A DNA stretch of 64,000 bases from Erodium maritimum (taxonomy: Eukaryota > Streptophyta > Magnoliopsida > Geraniales > Geraniaceae). Position 1 is the stretch's first letter. Each line of letters starts with the position of its first letter. The position numbers and the translations under genes are program-made. Shown here piece by piece: positions 21,349 through 34,048 of this stretch. The stretch spans positions 22,013,432 through 22,077,431 of the forward strand of contig OY997592.1 in the NCBI GenBank assembly GCA_963921825.1, written 5' to 3'. The notes beneath the pieces were generated by a model. That model was not told the origin of the DNA and did no database searches. It was given only the letters and a program-made list of their open reading frames with translations.

Positions 21349-23034
21349 TGTTAGTCTTAGTGCCCATAGTTCAATCCTAAATGTCCAAATGTATATATCA
21401 TCGTTAGCAATAAAATTAAAGCGGCTTTATATTACTTATGTGTTGGAGTAATATATCGATGTGTGCTCTGATCTATGCCCACCATGCGAATAGAACCATA
21501 GATTGAGATAGATCACACTCGATGGGTCCCTAGTCAACAAAGCTTCATTAGAAGCGACGAGTATGAAAAATGGCTCTTTATGGCTTACGTTCTGTTAGTC
21601 ATTGGAATGGGATTCCGGAGTCTGATCATAGATATCATGTGGGACATGATATTGGACGACCCGCCCTGAATATGTGCCATAGATTAAGTCATGAACATAT
21701 TCAGTGTCATAGCTAGTCATGTATCCTTAGACCAATGAGTCTTTGTGATCGTTATGTAGTCAACAATTGAGTTTGACTTGAGCCTAACGTTGTTCGTAAC
21801 GGGCTTCCATAACGGCCATGATTGGCTTGGGGACAGGCTACATGAGTGACACGAAAGACGCCTAAGGGATTTATCCCTCATACTGAGGTATGGGAAAGAT
21901 ATCGGTTCTTGGCCGCTTGATCGAGAGTGACTGAAAGAATAGCATGGCCATGCACATGATACTGGGTATCATATCTTCAGTCATCTCACATATCAAGGAA
22001 CAGTGATTGAGAATAATAAGGATGACGACTCTATGCCTTATCTCAATCAGGATATCGGAGATAAAAGGATAATGACAGGGATGACAGAAAGGTTAGAATC
22101 GATAGGGTCGATTCGTTATGCAGTGTCACGCAATACTAAAGTCTCGTTAGTTGCCACTTAAATAGGATCAAGTAAAATGGGATTTTACGTTGATCTATTG
22201 ACATGCATAAACCTAAGGGTCACACCGGAGGATGAAACTCATTGACACATTTATGGAGAATGGCCAAAAGGGAGTTGTCTCGGGACATGACCAAAACTGG
22301 GTTTTGGGTCATGTGCCCGTAAGTGAATAGGACTTTACGGATCGAGACAAGGCTTGGAGTCTTGGGATTGATCGCGTCGGATAATGTTGGACATTTCCGG
22401 TATGGAAGGCTTGGAGGCGATGAGCGAATCACGTGACCTCGTTGGAAATGGCCACGGGCCATGTTCCAAGAGGCCCATGAAAGGCCCATGCAACTAAGGC
22501 CCATGGAACTAATTAATCAAGTCTTGATTAATTAGTACTAAGTAAGCAAGACAAGGATTAAGGTGTTGGTGATTCACCACCTAACCCAATCTTGTCTTGC
22601 CATACTTTGTCCTATGTACACCTTAATTGTCACCATGCTTGTCCCATGCCTTTAGTTGGACAAGTATGAGTTTTGTTATGTTTAAGTCATCTTTTTTCAA
22701 CATAACAAACACAAGACAAGAATAGGAAACACAACTTCTCTCCCCCTTCCCTTGCAATTTCGGGTTTCGCAAGCTCCCACCTCCATTTTTGTGTTCTTGA
22801 GTCCTCAAAGAGAAGAACTACGTGGCTTTGATTCCCATGTGGATACGTAGGCGTCTTGGAGACTCAAGCCAATCATTCGTTACCCGGTGGTCTTGTTTTG
22901 GTAAGAAATAGTGCTGAATTTTTCTCTTGTGAATCCATTCTTTGTTAGTTGTTTCATGGTTTAATCGTCTCTTGGTTTTCATTGATTTTCCGCTGCGAGT
23001 TGGTTCATCTCCAACCCTACCTCGAGACCCAACA
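21349..23034 (+). repeat. 5' LTR of copia B
   Basis: 1686 bp, TG to CA. It matches 28118-29803 along the full length. It holds no gene; frames such as 22220-22504 (minus) recur in all three LTR copies only because the DNA is repeated. Confidence 0.95.
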
Positions 23035-23048
23035 GTTGTATTAGAGCC
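23035..23048 (+). other. primer-binding-site-like sequence of copia B
   Basis: GTTGTATTAGAGCC follows the 5' LTR directly. It resembles the initiator-Met tRNA primer site usual in plant copia elements (TGGTATCAGAGC) but has several mismatches. The leader from 23049 to 24588 is about 1.5 kb, non-coding, with a direct repeat 'gggtgtcgtgcgcattagcg' at 24184 and 24248. Confidence 0.7.
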
Positions 23049-24588
23049 ATGCTACCTTCGGGATTCACAAGACGGTGTTCAAAGTTTAGGTTTTGCTTGA
23101 AAGTTTCGTTTTTGGCATGTTGTTTTGCTGAATTGTTTGATAACATGTTTTAAATTATTGTTTATGGATTTAATGCATGTAAAATGAATTTTTGAAAATT
23201 ATTTCAAATCTGGAAATTTTGAATTTTTTTTATTTTTCGGGTCTCGGGAGCGGGACTCTCGGGGAGCCGAAACCGGGACCGAACGGGGCTCCGTTGGACG
23301 AAGCTAGGCCAAGCATGACCATTGGATGGTTGATATGCTAAGGCTAAACCGTTTTGTTAGTTATGACAAGTTTGGAACCGTCATGATGAACTCGAAGATC
23401 AAATGTTCAAAAGTTTCATTTTTGAACGGTTTCGATAAACCGAGCAACAAATTTTTTCGAAACTTGGCTATTAAATAAAACCGGAAAATCACATGATGTT
23501 TGATAACATGATTTTTTGATAATATGATGTGTGATGTGATGTTGGCATGGTGTACATAATAGCCCCAAGCTCGACTTAATTATTTATCGCTTTTCACGGC
23601 CTGCGAGCCGTTAGAGTTAGCGTGTAATTATTCTTTCAAGGTGTGGTCGTCGAGCCACTTGTTTGTAATATTTATTTATTCCCGACCTGCGAGTCGTGTA
23701 TTAAATTGTAATATTTTACTCAAGACGAAGAAAGGTCGAAAAGGTCATTTGGTGTCTTTTGGGTGTTGGCATCGACTTGGAGTCGGTGGAGCTCAAGAAG
23801 CTAGTGGGAGTTAGTTTAGGGGGCTATGATGTGCACATTTATCGATTTATGCTTGGTTTAGATTATGCATGATTAATTCTATGTGTTTTAGAATTGCATG
23901 CTTAACTTTATTTACTGAGCATATCACCTCACATGCAAAGATAAAATTGGATTTTTAATCCTTGTGTGTGAGCCCTTAAAATCGTCATTACATTGGATGT
24001 AGTTGACGGGTTCGAAGGAAGAATTACATTGTATGTAATTTGAGGCATCATTGCATTTGGAATGTAGTTGATGTGCTCATCGCATCTAGGATGTGTTAAA
24101 GTTTTAGACACAATCGGACAAGTAAAAACGGGTCATGTCTGATACCTCCCAATTATCAACACCTTACTACCTCCCCGTCCTATGGGTGTCGTGCGCATTA
24201 GCGGAGCATCCATGGGAAAGCGGGGTAGTAGGTTTGGACAACATATGTGGGTGTCGTGCGCATTAGCGGAGCACCTACATAGTGACGGGCCATAGTTGAA
24301 AATGGGTGGACCCGACTACGATTCTCAGCCTGAGGTTGAGCTAGGGTAACAGATAGGGTAAGCGTGTACATAAGTACATACCCTAGCCAAGATTCACATT
24401 GGATGTGATTGGATGGAGTCCTACCTACATAACTCGATTAAGTGGTGAGCATTAGGTCAGCTTAGTCGAGTGAATCAAGGATCTTGGTTTCAGATTCTAA
24501 AGCTTTAGAATCGATTGTTGGTGTTTAAGCTTGATCTTCATAAAGTTTTATTCAGTTTACTGATTGAATTTTATCTGTTGTAGATCAA

Positions 24589-25185
24589 ATGGAAAATTCA
24601 GCGAACATTAATAGTTTGTCATTAAAAAAAACCATTCTTGACAGGGTCAAGCTAAATGGGACAAACTATTTGGACTGGTACATAATTTTGAGGATAGTCC
24701 TCAAGTCTGAACGCAAAGAATATGTCCTTGAAAAGGCTGTCTCTAAGATCATATCAGAGTTACATGAAGTGTCATTAACTGCTGAGAAGAATATATCAAG
24801 GATTGGGATCCAAGGATATTCTGATGGTCAAAAAGGGAATTGGAAGTGGCAAGGGCGGGGCCCATGCGCACTTGGCAGGAAAGATGAGACACCTGAGAAT
24901 GTCTGCTTCTACTGCCCACAACCTGGTCATTGGAACCGGGATTACAGGAAGTTCACGGCTGATCTGAAGAAGGGCAGTGGGACTGCGCCTTCATCAAATA
25001 GCCTGAATGATCTGAAGAAGGGCAGTAGGACTGCGCCTTCATCAGGAAACCTGGATGATCTAAGGAAGGGCGGTGGGACCGTGCCTTCATCCGGTATTAA
25101 CTCTATAGAGCTACATCTCTCTACTTCCAAAGATTCATGGGTATTAGATACCAGGACTGAATCTCACAACTGCATTAATATATGA
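24589..25185 (+). pseudogene. copia B gag with zinc knuckle and protease start, internally deleted
   Basis: The frame opens MENSANINSLSL, followed by LNGTNYLDWYIILRIVLKS, the conserved N-terminal block of copia Gag. Gag is much shorter than usual: the frame jumps from the N-terminal block to the basic region before the zinc knuckle, which implies an internal deletion. The zinc knuckle reads CFYCPQPGHWNRDY, so the last cysteine is Y. Downstream a 16-residue repeat occurs three times. The protease active site is WVLDTRTESH, with R where the DTG or DSG motif needs G. The frame ends at 25185. Both defects should abolish function. Confidence 0.85.
24961..25098 (+). repeat. 48-bp coding tandem repeat in copia B gag
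   Basis: Three in-frame units of about 48 bp (24961, 25009 and 25057) encode variants of DLKKGSGTAPSSNSLN, between the zinc knuckle and the protease. The unit preserves the reading frame. Confidence 0.85.
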
Positions 25186-25194
25186 TGGCTGAAA

Positions 25195-26500
25195 GTATGA
25201 GAGGTTTGGAAAGCACGAAGTGGACCTCAGAGTTGTGACAACTGCTGTAGGATCCCTGAGTCTTGCTTTGCCAAGTGGCCTTGTCTTAGTATTGTATAAT
25301 GTATATTGCATACCTAATTTTAGTAGGAATATTATATCTGTATCCGTGTTAGACAAGGAAGGATATAATGTTAATATTGGAAATGGAGTTTTCAATGTTC
25401 TATGCAATGATATGTTTTATACCAGTACTGACTTGGTTGGAGGATTGTACATATTAGATATGGGTAACAATGCCTCAAGTTCTATATATTACGTTAATAC
25501 CAAGAGGTCTAAATTCAACGATTTAAACCTAACTCTGTTATGGCACTGTCATTTGGGCAGCATAAACAAGAAGCACCTATCAGCACTTCAGAAGTGCGGG
25601 CTTTCAGGTTCATTCGAATTCCATTCGACCGATAGGTGCAATGTTTGTTTGATGGGAAAAATGACTAAAGTGCCCTTTATCAATCGCGATGAAAGGGCGG
25701 GTGAATTATTGGGGTTGATACACTCGTATGTGTGTAGACCAATAAGTTCACTTGCCAGGAGGGGTTTTAGCTACTTTATCAAATTTACTGATGATTACAG
25801 TAAATATGGTTATGTCTATTCGGTGAGACATAAGTCTGAAGCTTTTGATAAATTCAAAGAGTTTAAGACTAAAGTAGAAAACCAGCTCGACAAAGGTATT
25901 AAGGCACTTCGATTGGATCGAGGTGGAAAATACTTTACCACAGAGTTATTATATCATCTAATAGAGAATGGGATCCTTTTGGAATGGACTCCTCCTGGGA
26001 CACTGTAGTTGAAAGGTGTAGCCAAACGGAGAAATCGGACATTGTTAGACAATAGTCCGTTCCATGATTAGTTGGACTGATCTCCCGATCTCTTTCAAGG
26101 GGTTATGCTCTAGAGGCGACCGCATTCATAGTGAATCGGGCTTCGACGAACGGTGTGGAAGGGACACCATTTTAAAAATGGTACAAGATGATGCCCGCTT
26201 TGTCCTTCTTAAAGATTTGTGGTTGCGAGGCTTATGTGAAACATTTGGTTTCGACTAAGCTCGAACAAAGATCTGAGATATGCACCTTCGTGTGGTATCC
26301 CAAAGCAACAAGGGGATACTACTTCTACAATCCCAGTGAGAACATGGTGTTCGTCGCTTAGGGTGGGGTCTTTATGGAAAAGGATTTTTGTTTCCAAAGA
26401 CGTCATTGGGAGGACTGTGCATCTCAAAGAAACTCAGGATGGTACAGATCTATCTAAACCAATTGACAACCCAGTAGAAAGGAACCAGAGATTGTTGTAG
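25195..26500 (+). pseudogene. copia B pre-integrase and integrase region, broken
   Basis: The frame 25220-26008 has the GAG-pre-integrase block (LLWHCHLGSINKKHL, then CNVCLMGKMTKVPF) and the first part of the integrase core (FIKFTDDYSKYGYVY, then LRLDRGGKYF), with catalytic Asp positions recognisable. It stops after LLEWTPPGTL. From 26009 to about 26500 only shifted, stop-rich pieces of the integrase C-terminal part remain. The region is clearly copia pol (integrase before RT) and not functional. Confidence 0.85.
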
Positions 26501-26545
26501 AGTAAGAACCAATTCCTGTTACAATTCCGGAAGGTCCAAGGCGAT

Positions 26546-27470
26546 TTGAAAGGATCAATCTTCCACCTCCAAGATATGGTATCCGGAGGTGACAATGAAG
26601 TCATGGTGGATCACGATGATCCAGCCACCTTTCAGGAAGTCGTGGATGGGCCCGACTCCGAGTTATGGTTGGGAGCCATGAGGCAGGAAATGCAATCCAT
26701 GTCGGACAATCGAGTCTGGGAACCGGTTGATCCCATCAATGGTGTGAGGACCATCGGATGCAAATGGATCTTCACGGTGAAGATGGACATGGACGGCAAC
26801 CCTCTGACCTACAAAGCTCAACATGTGGCAAAAGGTTATAGGCAGATCCAATAGATTGACTATGAGGAAACCTTCTCCCTAGTGGCTATGGTCAAAATCG
26901 ATCCAAATTCTTCTTGACATAATTGCGTATCATAATTACAAGATATGGCAAGTGGATGTCAAAACCGCTTTCCTAAATGGAAATTTGAATGAGTACGTTT
27001 GTATGTCTCGAACCAAAGGTTTTGACGATCCGAAGAATAAGGGAAAAATTTATAAGTTGTTGAAATCCATTTATGGATTGAAACGAATTTCTCGAAGTTG
27101 GATCCTTCGTTTTGACGAAGCTGTAATTGGATTTGGCTTAATCAAGAACGAGGATGAATCTTGCGTTTATAAGAAGGCTAGTGGGAGCAAGATTACCTTT
27201 CGAGTTCTCATTGAAAACGACATCCAACCTTGCACGAGACTAAAACTTGGTTGAGGAAATGTTTTTCAATAAAGGACTTAGGCGATGCTTCTTATATCTT
27301 AAGGATTAAGATATGTAGAGATCGCACCAAGAGGGTCTTGGATTTAAGTCAGGGAACCTATGTGAACAAGGCATTGAGTAGGTTCTTAATGCTCGATTCA
27401 AAGAAAGGACTCTTACCCACTAGTCATGGCATTCATCAGCAAGACTCAGTGTCCTAAGACACTTGATGAG
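26546..27470 (+). pseudogene. copia B reverse transcriptase, catalytic motif deleted
   Basis: Blocks in order: WLGAMRQEMQSMSDNRVWEP and GCKWIFTVKMDMDGNP (26546-26854), then MDVKTAFLNGNLNEYVCM and LLKSIYGLKRISRSW (26952-27254), then WLRKCFSIKDLGDASYILRI (27230 on). Between VYKKASGSKITFRVL and the last block the YVDD catalytic segment is missing, and the frame shifts. The enzyme cannot be active. The block order is that of Ty1-copia RT. Confidence 0.85.
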
Positions 27471-27599
27471 CTGAAAAGGATGATTAGAATTCTATGCGCC
27501 TGGGGGCAGGATCGATCATATATGCCATGACATGTATGAGACCGGACGTCTCGTAAGCCTTATGTTGTACCAGTAGACATCAGTCTAACCCGGGGGAAA

Positions 27600-28100
27600 G
27601 ATGATGCTGAACTAGTCGTCGAAGGATGAGTAGACACTAGTTTTCCAAGACAAATCCAGATGACTTTAGAAGTCATTCAGGATATGTGTTTATGCTGAAT
27701 GACAGAGGTTTAGCTGGGAGAGCGTAAAGCAAGATACCATTGCCGAATCTACGACAGAGGCCAAGTACATGGATGCTGCAGAGGCAATTAAGGAGGCTAT
27801 GTGGATTTGGAAATTCACGGCAGAGTTGGGTGTAATTAAAAACCCATCCAGCCCGGTGAATCCATTTTGCGACAACACAAGGGCCATTGCGCAAGCTAAA
27901 AGCCCATATCGCATAACAAATCCAAACATGTACTACGGCGTATCAACCTAGTAAGAGAAATACTGAATTGAGGTGAAGAGAAGATAACCTATATTGCAAC
28001 AGATGATAACATAGCCAACCCTTTGACTAAGGCGGTGTCGCTGCCTGAACATGTTAGACATGTAAAGTCGATGGGGACATATTGGAGTTTAGAGTGGAAC
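27600..28100 (+). pseudogene. copia B RNase H remnant and polypurine tract
   Basis: Shifted blocks around 27660-27950 include TESEAEYMD-like and FCDNTRAIAQAKSP strings typical of copia RNase H, and 28020-28100 has the C-terminal 'DNIANPLTKAV'-like block in another frame. A polypurine tract follows at about 28103-28117, directly before the 3' LTR. Confidence 0.8.
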
Positions 28101-28117
28101 TAGGGCAAGTGGGAGAT

Positions 28118-29803
28118 TGTTAGTCTTAGTGCCCATAGTTCAATCCTAAATGTCCAAATGTATATATCATCGTTAGCAATAAAATTAAAGCGGCTTTATA
28201 TTACTTATGTGTTGGAGTAATATATCGATGTGTGCTCTGATCTATGCCCACCATGCGAATAGAACCATAGATTGAGATAGATCACACTGGATGGGTCCCC
28301 AGTCAACAAAGCTTCATTACAAGCGACTAGTATGAAAGATGGCTCTTTATGGCTTACGTTCTGTTAGTCATTGGAATGGGATTCCGGAGTCTGATCATAG
28401 ATATCATGTGCGGCATGATATTGGACGACCCGCCCTGAATATGTGCCATAGATTAAGTCATGAACATATTCAGTGTCGTAACTTGTCATGTATCCTTAGA
28501 CCAAGGAGTCTTTGTGATCACTATGTAGTCAACAACTGAGTTTGACTTGAGCCTAACGTTGTCCGTAACAGGGCTTCCATAACGGCCATTATTGGCTTGG
28601 GGACAGGCTACATGAGTGACACGAAATACGGCTAAGGGATTTATCCCTCATACTGAGGTATGGGAAAGATATCGGTTCTCGGCCGCTTGATCGAGAGTGA
28701 CTGAAAGAATAGCATGGCCATGCACATGATACTGGGTATCATATCTTCAGTCATCTCACATATCAAGGAACAGTGATTGAGAATAATAAGGATGACGACT
28801 TTATGCCTTATCTCAATCAGGATATCGGAGATAAAAGGATAATGACAGGGATAACAGAAAGGTTAGAATCGATAGGTTCGATTCGTTATGCAGTGTCAGG
28901 CAATACTAAAGTCTCGTTAGTTGCCACTTAAATAGGATCAAGTAAAATGGGATTTTACGTTGATCTATTGACATGCATAAACCTAAGGGTCACACCGGAG
29001 GATGAAACTCATTGACACATTTATGGAGAATGGCCAAAAGGGAGTTGTCTCGGGACATGACCAAAACTGGGTTTTGGGTCATGTGCCCGTAAGTGAATAG
29101 GACTTTACGGATCGAGACAAGGCTTGGAGTCTTGGGATTGATCGCGTCGGATAATGTTGGACATTTCCGGTATGGAAGGCTTGGAGGCGATGTGCGAATC
29201 ACGGGACCTTGTTGGAAATGGCCACGGGCCATGTTCCAAGAGGCCCATGAAAGGCCCATGCAACCAAGGCCCATGGAACTAGTTAATCAAGTCTTGATTA
29301 ATTAGTACTAAGTAAGCAAGACAAGGATTAAGGTGTTGGTGATTCACCACCTAACCCAATCTTGTCTTGCCATACTTTGTCCTATGTACACCTTAATTGT
29401 CACCATGCTTGTCCCATGCCTTTAGTTGGACAAGTATGAGTTTTATTATGTTTAAGTCATCTTTTTTCAACATAACAAACACAAGACAAGAATAGGAAAC
29501 ACAACTTCTCTCCCCCTTCCCTTGCAATTTCGGGTTTGGCAAGCTCCCACCTCCATTTTTGTGTTCTTGAGTCCTCAAAGAGGAGAGCTACGTGGCTTTG
29601 ATTCCCATGTGGATACGTAGGCGTCTTGGAGACTCAAGCCAATCATTCGTTACCCGGTGTTCTTTTTTTGGTAAGAAATAGTGTTGAATTTTCTCTTGTG
29701 AATCCATTCTTTGTTAGTTGTTTCATGGTTTAATCGTCTCTTGGTTTTCATTGATTTTCCGCTGCGAGTTGATTCATCTCCAACCCTACCTCGAGACCCA
29801 ACA
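28118..29803 (+). repeat. 3' LTR of copia B
   Basis: 1686 bp, the same length as the 5' LTR. It is preceded by the polypurine tract and followed by the CTATT duplication, after which the LINE sequence resumes. Confidence 0.95.
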
Positions 29804-29808
29804 CTATT

Positions 29809-31264
29809 AACCAAATATCACTCCAAAAATCCACCCTTTCCCCATTATTAACAAACCATTCAAGACCAGAAAAACCAACTGCACTACTGAATTTTTGGTC
29901 TGCAAGTAGAGTTTGAACATGGCTAAGGAAGTTCTGATTACCAGCTAGCTTCAACTGTGGGAGGTCCCAATCTTATTTTCTCCATCCATACTTGGCACAA
30001 ATAAATCTCTTCCATAGAGAATTTGTCTCCAAAGAAAATCTCCACCACCATTTAGCCAAGAGTGCATTGTTCATCACGTATAAACTCTTTATCCCCAGAC
30101 CACCTCTCTCTTTAGAAGTACAAAGTAACCCCCAATTAACCTTATGAAGAACCTTCTTAGTTACTGTTCCATTCCACAAAAACCTTCTTTGCCATTTTTC
30201 CATCTCATGAATCACCTTCTTTGGGGCTTTAAAGAGAGACATATAAAACAAAGGGAGAGATGAAAGTGAAGATTTGATCAGTGTAATCCTCCCACCAAAG
30301 TTTAGTGTTTTGGATTTCCACAGATTCAATTTTCTTTTGAATTTTTCTATGATTGGTAGCCAGGTCTTGTATCTTCTAGGATTAGATCCTAACTGAAACC
30401 CCAAGTAATCAAGTGGGAGATTAGAGGTTTCACAGCCAAGGATTTGAGAAACTTGATCAAGATTCAAAGAGGCAGGATTGATCAAAATTCCTTTGGACTT
30501 ACTGAAGTTTACTTTCAATCCAGAAGTTAGCTGGAAATCCATAAGTGATGATTTTAAGTAGTGTAGATGGGACTCTTTTGCTTTAAGAATGATGAGTGTG
30601 TCATTTGCAAATTGTAGATGAGATATCATAGGACCTGCAATACCACAGGTAACTCCTGCCAACTTTCCTTCTGTGATCCCTTGTTCCAGAATTAAATGAA
30701 GGCCTTCAGCAGCAATAGCAAATAACAGAGGAGAGAGAGAACATCCTTGCCTCAAACCTCTTGAGAGTTTAAAATCTTTAGAAGGTGAGCCATTAATCAG
30801 TATTGATCCCCAATCTTTGAAACAGGAAGACATCCACCCTCTCCAAACTGATCCAAACCCCATAATTTTTAGCACATTATTCAGATAATTCCAATCCAAG
30901 TGATCATAAGCCTTCTCAAAATCAGCTTTGAATCAAATAACTTCTTCTTTAGATGTTTTCACTGAATGTAGCACCTCAATGGCAATAAGTATGTCATCAA
31001 GTATCTGTCTCCCTGCTATAAAACCTGTCTGCACATCACTCACCAATTGTTCCATAAGTCTTCATTCTAGCAGCCAATACTTTAGAAATGATCTTATACA
31101 CAGTACCTACCAGGCTAATGGGTCTGTACTCATTGAAAGAGGTAGGATTAGTCACTTTTGGTATAAGTGTAAAGAAAGAAGAATTGATTCCCTTGCCCAA
31201 TAAACCAGTATTATGACAATGATGGCAGAAATTTAGGATGTCATGTTGCAAAAAGAACATCATA
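29809..31264 (-). pseudogene. LINE ORF2 reverse transcriptase, main part
   Basis: Read on the minus strand: FFTLIPKVTNPTSFNEYRPI (RT block 1), SLVGTVYKIISKVLAARM, then after a frameshift FIAGRQILDDILIA and KADFEKAYDHLDW, which carries the first catalytic Asp. The long frame 30899-29973 follows with SRGLRQGCSLSPLLFAIAAE and HLQFANDTLIIL. The catalytic F/Y-A-D-D motif reads FAND, so one Asp is lost. Then come LDYLGFQLG, the thumb region (WKSKTLNFGGRITLIKSSLS) and LLAKWWWRF. The piece breaks off at copia B and continues at 21348. The enzyme is inactive: a frameshift, at least one stop and the FAND change. Confidence 0.9.
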
Positions 31265-31265
31265 A

Positions 31266-31542
31266 GAAAAGATCAATTAAAAACTCCAAAATTCTCTCAA
31301 CAGCTACAGTAAGTTTTCAAGATCTTCATCGGAGTTCATGTGGCGGCTACAATGATTTTTGAAGATCTTCAAGCTGTGTTCATCACCTGGTTTGCATCTG
31401 GTTGTCTACTATCTTCGTAATTGTTTTACTTCATACTTTTACTTGGTGCATTGTTTCTGGGAGCTTCTATAGCGCTACAGATCTCTCCTTTTCTTATCCA
31501 TAAACAACATTTGGTGAGGGTAGACCACACCTCTATTGTCCT
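31266..31542 (+). other. LINE 5' untranslated region (inverted part)
   Basis: About 280 bp between the inversion breakpoint and the ORF1 start codon. There is no coding signal. Its presence indicates that reverse transcription reached close to the 5' end of the LINE RNA. Confidence 0.6.
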
Positions 31543-34041
31543 ATGGCGGGAGAGCCATCGCCACTTGATCTTGATCCAAGACCCTTGCCTTTGTCACAGA
31601 CCCCTCGCTCACATGTGGAGCAGATCACTCCAACCTCCTCAGAAGATAGGCAATATATAAAGGAGAGGTTCAAATGCACAAACATGTTTGATAGCGAGAA
31701 ATTATTCTTCACAACAAAACCAGATGGGTCGGTTCGACTACTAAATTCCAAAACTAAGAAGAACAAGACACAGGATGAAGCCTCTTCATCAAGATCAGAG
31801 TCAGGGCCACCACCAGGTTTTGAGGATGTTGGGAGTCCACGTGTAGAGAAACAACCACAGAAGCAGAGCAACAAACATGGAAGAGGTGTGTTCTTACATG
31901 AAAATACAGATTTTGGGAAGAAGTGGAGAAGGATATTAGGGCCACAAGTACGAGGACAAGGGGACAAGGGTTGGGCTGACGTGAAGCTGGGAGAAAAAGA
32001 ATTTTGGGCTTTTATTAGCAACATTCCCCCTCAATCATCTTCACTTTGGCTGGTAGAGAAATTCAAGGAGGCTGGAGATATTTTGTCTATTGAAGCTCCA
32101 ACAAGACCAAACATAAGAGGTCAACACTTTGCTTTCATTCGTTTCAAACAGGAGGAAGGATTAAGAAAGGTGATTCAGATGTACAATGGTTGGCACTTAT
32201 GTGGATTTAAAGTCTCCATCACCGAAGCCTGGAGAAAGAAAGACAGACAACACTTAGATTCGACAATGTTGACCTCCTGGAAGGAGAAGGAGCATAACTC
32301 TAAGGATTTTTCTGTCCGACACAAGACTAGTTTTGCCTTGGATTCATTCCCTCCCCCAAAGATGGGTTCTGTGGTCACTGCTTATGAGAAAAAATTGAAA
32401 ACCTCACATGTAGCTATTTCTTGGAGAAACCTTAGTGCACAAGGGATAGCTAGAGAAATGGCTATAGAAGGAGTGGTAGACATTGAAGTTAGAGACTTGG
32501 GAGAAAGGTGTGTTCTTCTCACATTTCCAGATGAAGAATTTGAGAGACTAATGCTAAAAGAAAATTCAAATTGGTTGGACAACTGGGTGATAGTGTTACC
32601 AAATAGTCAGAGATGCTGTGAGAAAAGTGGGAGGTTACAATGGGTTTCAATCAAAGGCTTACCCTTCCATGGATGGTGTGAAGAGACACTGGAGAGGTCA
32701 CTACAAGGGGTGGGTGAGTTAGTGTATACTCATCCTCAGTCTATAAAGGGCTTTCATCTTGAAAAGGCTTTTGTTTTGATACATGTTTCAGAGTTATGTG
32801 ATTTCAGTAAGCTCACAAGCTTGGTACTGAAGAAAACAAAGTTCCAAACTTTGATTGCTTCTTATGATAACAATTTATTACCCTAGTGGGATCCTCCCCC
32901 TTCCTATTCCACCTCCTCCTCCTCTGGTGAAGAAGATGTTTTGTCTAATCAATTTACTACACCACTGCAAACCTTGAATAGTCCTGTGCAGTAGGAGTTG
33001 AGTCCACAGGCCCCTACAACTGAGAAAACCAAAACGGTTACCTTCTTGTTTCCTAATCCTACTGGTATTGAGAATGCTGAGGTTCAGAAGGAAAATGCAG
33101 CACTAGATATTCAAGACACAGACTTGCTCTCCCTTTCTTCTTTAAGAAAATCAGTGGAGCTATTTTTGGAAGGAGAAGTTATGGCTGGGACTCTTTTGAG
33201 GGAATCAGAGGTTAAGGAAGGTGTAGTAAAGGACAATGAGGATGAGGAGTTATTCTCTACTGCTATGATTAAGGGCACTTATGATTCCTCCCCATTAAAG
33301 TCTACCAACAAACATTCCTCTGGTATTATTCCTGCAATTCCTCAACCTCTTTCTCATGAAGATCTGCTGGTGGAAGAAGAACATCATCTATTATTATCCA
33401 ACATGTTTATTCCATTGGATATTGATATCACTTGTGAGTTGTCAGGCCAAGAAACTATCCCAGCTTTGGGAAATGAACAAGCAGAGCTTATTATTGATAA
33501 AGGGGAAGGTATTAATGTGATGCTAAGAGTTAAGGACTGGAACTCACCTTTGGGACTACCAGCCAACCTAGGAGTAGAGAATGGAAGGGTTTTGGAGGGA
33601 ATACAATCTCAATAGTTGTTTTTTGCCTCTACTGAAGCAAAAATTACAAAAACTCAGCTCTCTACTCCTCAAACAAAAATCAAGACCTCTAAGAGAAAAT
33701 CTAAACAACCACAGGTTTCCTATGTGTATGATACAAGGTCAAGAAGAGGGAAGGAAACACCATTGATCTCTTTGACAGATAAGAAGGAGAAGAGGGCTCC
33801 TTATGTAACACCTACTGCTGAAGTGATACAAAGCCCTTGGGAATATTGCAAGGCAATTGGCTTAAAGGCTTTTGTAGCTGATGAACATGTCATTGATCAG
33901 TTTGATAATCTTGAAGCAGAGATCAATCAAAGGGTTATTTTTGAGGCAGACTTTGGGGACGATTTCATTGATCTTGAGGGAGAAGAGGATATTTTTCTGG
34001 ATGAGATAGAATATCAAGCCAGAGCTTTCATTACAAATTAA
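31543..34041 (+). pseudogene. LINE ORF1, RRM-containing RNA-binding protein
   Basis: One uninterrupted phase of 833 codons opens MAGEPSPLDLDPRPLPL and is broken only by three TAG stops (32884, 32992 and 33613). An RNA-recognition motif lies at about residues 148-222: FWAFISNIP resembles RNP2 and GQHFAFIRF resembles RNP1. RRM-type ORF1 proteins are known in one group of plant L1 elements. A second conserved region follows (WVSIKGLPFHGWCEETLERS, about 365-385), as in the DUF4283-type part of plant LINE proteins. The rest is acidic and Ser/Lys-rich. Protein would bind LINE RNA. No frameshift is present over 2.5 kb. The start is the first Met after the 5' UTR. Confidence 0.85.
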
Positions 34042-34048
34042 TCTAAGT

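Larger units (their letters stand above)
21349..29803 (+). mobile_element. Ty1-copia retrotransposon (copia B), non-autonomous copy
   Basis: Two 1686-bp LTRs (21349-23034 and 28118-29803) start TGTTAGTCTTAG, end ACCCAACA and bound an 8455-bp element. The flanking pentamer CTATT (21344-21348 and 29804-29808) is a perfect target duplication. A primer-site-like string follows the 5' LTR and a purine tract (GGGCAAGTGGGAGAT) precedes the 3' LTR. By eye the LTRs differ at roughly 40 positions (about 97-98% identity), so the insertion is fairly recent. Yet gag, protease, integrase and RT are all broken and internally deleted. It must have been copied in trans, or it decayed unusually fast. Confidence 0.95.

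Noticed and set aside
22220..22504. 94-codon minus-strand frame recurring at 28990 and 59510
   Set aside because: It recurs because it lies in the three copies of the copia B LTR. No domain is recognised and the frame is not under visible constraint.
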